A stretch of 64,000 bases of DNA from Heterodera schachtii (Eukaryota > Nematoda > Chromadorea > Rhabditida > Heteroderidae), in NCBI GenBank assembly GCA_023374025.1, contig SIJG01000046.1, positions 398,707-462,706 on the forward strand. The letters are read 5' to 3'. This document shows, one piece after another, positions 58,513 through 64,000 of the stretch. How positions within the stretch are numbered: the first letter of the stretch is position 1; each line of letters starts with the position of its first letter. The translations under genes were made by a program, and so were the position numbers. Below the pieces are notes generated by a model, which was not told where the DNA came from, did not search any database, and worked only from the letters and a program-made list of their open reading frames with translations.

Positions 58513-58850
58513 GGATACTGGCTCCATTAAATTTCTCTCCAAATAGTAGAAATATTGACACTATAATGAATTCTCACTTTATGAAAGGAATGCAATTCAA
58601 AAACATTTTAATAAAATTATGTTTCTTTGTTAATATTAAAGCTTAATGTTTTATTTAAATTAAAAATATTTTTATTCTAAAAATATTTAGAAAAAGTTTA
58701 GTGGTCATAAATATTATTATTTTTTAATTCTTTCTTATCTCAAAAAACATTTAAAATTTAAATAAAATTAATTCTTCTAGAAATTATTTTTTCTTTTAAA
58801 AATGAATATATTTTATTTAAATTCCGATTATGTTGTAAATAGTTTAGGTA
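58513..58850. other. AT-rich spacer
   Basis: Nothing recognised. Confidence 0.4.
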
Positions 58851-59793
58851 AATATTGATCATATGGCCCAGAGCCGGAAATGGTCGAAATATATACCAAT
58901 CGATAGCCCTAGGTCTGTAATGGAAGAATCTGAAAGAATTTTTTTGCGGCAACCAATCCCTGAAGAGTTACAGACCCGGGACTGAAACGGCCAAATGCCT
59001 TTGGGACTGAACCGTCCAACAGATAAAAACGCATAAAAGGTCTACAAATATATACCAATCGATTCCTCTCGGCATGTAACCCAAGAATCTGAAAGAATTT
59101 TTGGATAAAAATGAAATTGTAAAAAGTTATGGGTCATCAAAACCTCTAAAAATGACTGTGATACAAAAAACCATTTAAGTGCGCCAGAAAACGCTTAAGA
59201 GCACTTGCAGCTTTCGAACTTCGCAAAAGGGAGCATGCGAAGACGGAGCAAGTAGTGGGGCGAGACGGAGGGCGGAGGAAAAAGTCAGACGAGCGCCACA
59301 GGCGGTTGACTGCGGGGGCCCGAAGGGCCCCCGCCAATCAGTCAACCGCCTGCGGATCACGCGCGGACTTCTTCCGTAGCCCGTAGTCTCGCCCCACCTA
59401 CTGGCCGCCGTAGTCGAGTGTGCGGCGGTTTTTTAGCGCAATAAGCTAAATTCAATCTTTTATACTTGACGAATTTTTGTCATTTTTTTGACTGAACCGA
59501 TTTTGAGGACCTATAACTTTGGTAAATTTCTTTTTCATCCAAAAATTCTTTTTGGATTCGTGGGCTACATGCCGAGAGGAATCGATTGGTATATATTTTG
59601 TCGTAATTCCATGCGTTTAAGGCTTTGGACGGTTCAGTCCCAAAGCCATTTGGCCATTTCAGTCCCGGGTCTGTAACTCTTCAGGGATTGGTTGCCGCAA
59701 AAAATTCTTTCGGATTCATCCATTACAGACCGAGAGCTATCGATTGGTATATATTTTGGCCATTTTCGGTTCTGGGCCATATGATCAATATTT
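58851..59793. mobile_element. Large foldback (inverted-repeat) element, about 940 bp
   Basis: The left arm begins AATATTGATCATATGGCCCA and the right arm ends with its exact complement. The arms stay alignable for about 430 bp each, for example CCAATCCCTGAAGAGTTACAG against CTGTAACTCTTCAGGGATTGG. The centre (59299-59352) is a GC-rich hairpin in which CAGGCGGTTGACTG pairs with CAGTCAACCGCCTG and CGGGGGCCC with GGGCCCCCG around GAA. No coding frame. It would extrude as a long cruciform or be copied as a hairpin RNA. Confidence 0.85.
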
Positions 59794-60183
59794 TCCATAG
59801 TTTATGCGTTATTATTATCTTAATAACTATTAAAAGTTCATTTTTTAAACTATTTGCCAGACCATTCATCAAAGTCTTTTCAATTTTTTTTGGAAATTCT
59901 TATGCTCGGGGAACCAATAACTTTACATTGGGTCATATTTAAAAAAATACTATGATGATCTTTTTCCCCAAGCTTAATTCACTGCATTTTTTTTCAGGTT
60001 GGGCTACCCCACATTAAATTGAACAACTTCAATGACCTTGAAAATGGATTAATTGAGTTTTATTCCGACCGAATAATTATTATTCATCAGCACTTTCTTT
60101 TTCATTTTTATCAATTTTAACATAATTTTTACAGATAAAAATAATAAATAATTATTTAAAAATGCATGCATTTGTGATTTCTC

Positions 60184-60518
60184 TCATTTGCCCCTTTTAA
60201 TGGGACTGATCGATATTGTGATTCCGCAGCAAATCGTCGGCAAAGATTTGGTTATTTGCCTCCACCATTTTTGTTTTGTTTTGCCACTTTTTGTCCGTCG
60301 TCTCGGCACTTCCAGCGGATGAGTTTTGCCGAAAAGTGCACTTTCTGTCCTTTTTGGCGTTGCTGAATCAATGGCACATTCGGCGGAGAAGAAAATTGGC
60401 ATTCGACACGCACAAATAAATGGGGAAAATGAAAAAATAAAAATTTGAGATTAACTAAAGCAGCAAAACGAGGATTTGTTTTATTAATTAATGCATCCGA
60501 ATGCATTTCATTTATCAT
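60184..60518 (-). CDS. Possible protein fragment, unrecognised
   Basis: The minus-strand frame reads CQFSSPPNVPLIQQRQKGQK then VHFSAKLIRWKCRDDGQKVA up to an A5 run. In the next frame it continues EANNQIFADDLLRNHNIDQS to a stop. Both parts look like protein and abut at the A-run (near 60263), suggesting a one-base slip in a homopolymer or a decayed gene. No splice borders were settled and the family is unknown. Confidence 0.3.
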
Positions 60519-62087
60519 TTATACATATTTTATGGAAGTCTTTCTCACAAATTGCTGACCCATTCATTATCGGTGATTACTAATAATTTCTTCCAACATT
60601 AAGGAAATATCAAAATGAGCGCGAAAAATGCGAGAAAATAACAAAAATAAAAAAATAATTAGTAAGAAAAACGAAAAAAGGAAAGAGCAATTTGATATTA
60701 ATTAAAAAAGGCATTTAAAATAAATAAAAAAATTAAAAGCAGGTGGAAACATTTTATTGGGATTCCAATTTTCAAAGATTGCCAATTCTTAGAAATCCAA
60801 TCACATTTGAATACACCGAGGCGAAAGTTCATTGAGTTGGAAGCGGTAAAATGAAGAATGAACGAATTAATTAATTATCCTATGATTCAATGGACAACCG
60901 TTAACAGCTGCTTCTGTGCTGCAATGCCAGAGATTTCCAAAATATTTTTTATTTAATATTTGAATTAAATAAATTATCATCAATTTTTTAGCCAACAAAA
61001 TTCTCAAGGTAAATTTAATTAACAAATTGTGCGCAGGTGAAACATTTCCATTGAAAAAGGCGAATTAATAATACGCAAGTGATGAATGTGCTCAAACCGT
61101 TCAAGTTATTGGGTTAAGAATCGACTAATTGTTTGCTTTAATTTAATATCGAAATAAGATTTGTGCCTAAGGGCGAATTTTTCGGGTGCACACAAATAAG
61201 TCGCCGGGTTTCAACCATAACTTTTTTTTGTTGTTAACTAAATTAAGCATTATTGGTGTACAATAGCTATCATTGATGGAACTAATTCAGTAAAGCATTA
61301 AAAAAAATTTCCCTTCCTTCGCTTTCCGGTTCCATCAATCCCCAAATATTTTAATTTCTTAAAAAATTTGTCAAAAATAAGTATTACTTCTTTGGCTTCG
61401 AAAGCTAAGGAATATACTGGGTCATCATTAGGATACGATTTTTAGTTTCTAAAAACTGCCAAAATAGTTAGTTTTTAGGCTCTAAAAACCCCAAAAATGG
61501 AAAAATAGTTGCTAAAACTTTCAAATTTAGGGGGTGTAAAATTGTAAAATTTTAACTCAAAAAGTAACCAAATCAGTATTGAGATAAATAATTTTAAAAT
61601 CATCCATTCATGTCAAGAAATAAGTAAATAAATTTTGGAGATGAATTTTTAAGCAAATTTTTGATTTATTAGGGTGTATTTTCAGAAATTTTTGGGTCGG
61701 TTATTATTTTTCGTTTTTATTGCATTTTTATCAATAATTTTGGGCAAAACGCCAAAATATTTAAAATATTTTTTTTCAAAAATTTTTAGGTTTTAAGGCT
61801 CTAAAAATAAAAGCCTAGAAAATAGGCACTAATAACTCAAAAACTAGCTTAACAACAACCGAAAAAACATGTTTTGTGTGCGTTTCAAGTCACGAAGAGC
61901 TCAGAAAAAAATAATGAAAACCCTAAAAACCTTATCCCTAATTCTCACAAATTTTTTGATGTTGAATTATTTAAATAAAATGACTCACGAGGATAAAACA
62001 AAATTATTTTTGTAAGGTTCTGATTTTAACCGCAAAATGGCTTTAGTCATCACGCCCTTTTGAAGTGTTGGACCTTTAGCCGGGCGA
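60519..62087. other. AT-rich spacer with a possible degenerate inverted-repeat element
   Basis: TTAGGATACGATTTTTAG at 61429 and CTAAAAACCTTATCCCTAA near 61923 are imperfect inverted ends of a possible 510-bp element; no target-site duplication was seen. The rest is simple AT-rich sequence. Confidence 0.35.
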
Positions 62088-62418
62088 ACCCCAAAACGTC
62101 GCCGGAAGATTTTTTGGACAATGACTTTTTTATTTGACAATCAAATTAAGCATTCTTGGTTTGTTCGATAGTTCTAGGTGTTTAATTATTTCTGACAAAA
62201 CTCAAAAATTTCGAATGTTTCAAAAAGTTTTGTTTGGCTCGAACGAACTCAAAAACTTAGTTTTAGAAACTTTTTGCCCTGATTTTTTTCAACATGGACA
62301 AAAAATTTTACCTGCATACTAATAGAATTATTAATAACTTATGTCAATTCCAGAATTTTTAATTTTTTGAGAAAGAAAAACTTTGGTCCAAAAATCCGTC
62401 CGGCGACGTTTTTTCCTG
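62088..62418. mobile_element. Inverted-repeat element with AACGTCGCCGG ends, copy 2
   Basis: The left end ACCCCAAAACGTCGCCGG equals the complement of the right end of the element at 523-870, and the right end CGGCGACGTTTTTTCCTG the complement of its left end. It is thus a second copy in opposite orientation. It has fewer terminal repeats than copy 1 and no coding capacity. It abuts the exons of the receptor gene to its right. Confidence 0.65.
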
Positions 62419-62541
62419 CTCCGAATTTTTCAACAAATATTTTCGCAGGCAGTCCACTCTTTCGCATTGTTTCAATCATTGGCATTTTGGTTTGGCATTT
62501 TGCCATTAAATTTTCACATCATTTACTTAATCCCATTTCAG

Positions 62542-63593
62542 GAAATGTGCCATTTTCTGGTCGTTCTCCTTTTCTACCGACTTCCGCTGTTCGCGCCGAC
62601 TGCTGACTTTTTCGGCCAATTCACTCATCCCCAGCGGGTGATTAGTTTGGCCGCGTTTGCCATGTTCTTTCTCCGCTACCTCTACATTTTCCTCCATGTT
62701 TTAGTGGCCATTAACTGGGCAACCGCCATTTGGATTCCCCTAAAATATGACAAGGTCATTAGCTTTTGTTGCGGATGCTTCCTCAAAATGCGATTTAACA
62801 AATATTAGGTAAGTAGATATTTCCGGGTTACGCTGGCCCCTTGAAAAATTTTAAAATTTATAATCAAAGGTTATCAACTTATCTCTGCTCATATTTTTGA
62901 ATGGAAAAATAGTTAGAGACTTCCGAGCGATCGATTCCTCTCTCCCTCCAGTGATACAGTAGGACCGTGCAAAAATTTGTTTTATTCTTATTGTTAGCTG
63001 GGTCAAAATCTGTTGACGGCAATTTCCTGCGGCATTGGCATTTTGTTGTGTCTGTGTTTGAACGGAGCGACCTTTGCCAAAATTGCATGTTTCAAACAAT
63101 CACTGAAGGCAGTGGCCAAAATGTCACCAGCTCAGCTCAAAACGGAAGCCAATCTGTTATTCATGGCCATTTGGATGATCATTTCATTAATCATTTTGGG
63201 CGTTTTCCAAGTAAAGAAAAAGTGCATAAAATTGCGTTGCCATTTTAAATTTTGAATATAAATTAAAATAAATTAAATACCAATTAATTTAATTCCGATT
63301 TTCAGTGTTTGCTGTACTTTTTGCCGCGCGGCAGTGACTCCGCCATCTTCGCAATGACCTTTCTGATGACTTTTGTGGAGGACCTCAACAGCTTGAGTCA
63401 GCCATGGGTGCTCATTTTGACCAACCAAATGCTGAGAAAAGTGGCATTTCCATCAGTTTTTGGCGGCACAGATTTGACATCCAACCCAAACATTAAAATC
63501 ATCAAAATCACTCGTGTGGCGCCCGCGCTGGCAAACTCTGCGAGTTTTAGAATCATTGACATTGTCGAATTTTGTTTTTGTTATCATTTTTAA
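62542..63593 (+). CDS. Serpentine-type 7TM chemoreceptor (class uncertain), 5' part missing
   Basis: Exons about 62542-62754 (or to 62807), 62998-63210 and 63306-63593; the last two join in phase 0. The translation carries five hydrophobic segments: CHFLVVLLFYRLPLF, VISLAAFAMFFLRYLYIFLH, ISCGIGILLCLCL, LLFMAIWMIISLIILGVF and SAIFAMTFLMTFVED. Two features are typical of nematode serpentine receptors: AINWATAIWIPLKYDK after the third segment, and DLNSLSQPWVLILTNQMLRK near the end. Nematode serpentine families (srv/srg type) are chemosensory GPCRs; the exact class is a guess. The stretch upstream (62430-62541) is open in two frames, and an inverted-repeat element ends at 62418, so the first exons may be displaced or lost. 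In the first exon the GTAAGT donor at 62808 lies just after a stop codon, so its border is unsettled. Confidence 0.6.
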
Positions 63594-64000
63594 TTTTAAT
63601 TTTTATAAACCCCATTTTTAAATAACAACACGACAGTGCCGGTATGTGTGAAAGTGGAAAAACAAATGCGTTTTAATTTTTCTTTTTTTCATTTGATATA
63701 TTATTTAATTTTTAATAGACGGGGATATAAATTAGGGTTGCTCCCCGACCCCTCGGGGGGCAAAATGTCGGGGGCCGGGGACCTCGGGGGGCGACATGTC
63801 GGGGGTCGGGGCGGGGAGGAGCTCAATTGTCGGGGACCCCGATCGGGGAATGACCAAATTTTATTTTAACCCAAAAAATTCGAACACAGAGTGGGTTTAC
63901 GTGAGCTGGAATTTATATATAGAAAAATTTCACGAAGTCTCTATAGAAGTTCATAACATTTTATGCGCTTAAAATTTTAAATTCTTATTTCTATATTAAA
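63594..64000. other. Right edge with start of a GC-rich repeat
   Basis: At 63733 TAGGGTTGCTCCCCGACCCC begins a block (to about 63850) of CCCCGACCCCTCGGGG-like repeats. It looks like the left end of a hAT-type MITE whose other end lies beyond the window. The rest is AT-rich. Confidence 0.45.

Overview
The window reads as nuclear DNA of a plant-parasitic nematode, most probably a cyst nematode (Heterodera/Globodera type). It is AT-rich. Its genes are split into short exons by small GT-AG introns (several of 55-60 bp). It carries two copies of a family 3 pectate lyase (PL3), two secreted chitin-binding (CBM14/peritrophin-A) proteins, a protein of the F-box-like type that I recall as expanded in cyst nematodes, and part of a serpentine chemoreceptor. 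A eukaryotic tRNA-Glu(UUC) is present. Nothing looks bacterial apart from the PL3 family itself, which is widely held to have entered plant-parasitic nematodes by horizontal transfer. The genus is an inference; no database was searched.

Layout. 1-1.5 kb: minus-strand exons of one or two unrecognised genes and an inverted-repeat element. 1.5-15.3 kb: no gene I can support; this part has many poly-G/poly-C runs, a GA-repeat tract and one short palindrome. 15.4-16.4 kb: a broken PL3 copy (minus). 18.5-21.0 kb: a five-exon secreted proline-rich CBM14 protein (plus), with a hAT-like element in its third intron. 22.1-25.5 kb: a twelve-exon unrecognised secreted protein (plus). 25.55-26.23 kb: a foldback element. 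26.8-29.9 kb: an eight-exon unrecognised secreted protein (minus), with a second hAT-like element and a tRNA-like pseudogene in its largest intron. 30.5 kb: a small secreted peptide (minus). 32.1-47.16 kb: a 15 kb satellite of about 105-107 bp units with long internal duplications. 47.2-49.7 kb: an inverted-repeat element. 49.8-51.2 kb: the F-box-like gene with a frameshift. 52.7 kb: a lone terminal exon. 53.0-53.5 kb: a third hAT-like element. 54.5-55.4 kb: a nearly intact PL3 gene whose only intron ends in AT instead of AG. 55.8-57.7 kb: a minus-strand pair, a two-CBM14 secreted protein followed 47 nt downstream by a small acidic protein. 58.4 kb: tRNA-Glu. 58.85-59.8 kb: a large foldback element. 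62.1-63.6 kb: an inverted-repeat element of the same family as the one at 0.5 kb, then a 7TM receptor.

Function. Several products carry signal peptides: pectate lyase, the two CBM14 proteins and three unrecognised proteins. This suggests a neighbourhood of secreted proteins, some plausibly acting at the plant-nematode interface or in cuticle/eggshell chitin binding. It is also heavily invaded by short non-autonomous transposons. Exon joins were worked out by hand from splice signals and reading-frame phase; phase agreement across many introns is the main support for the unrecognised genes.
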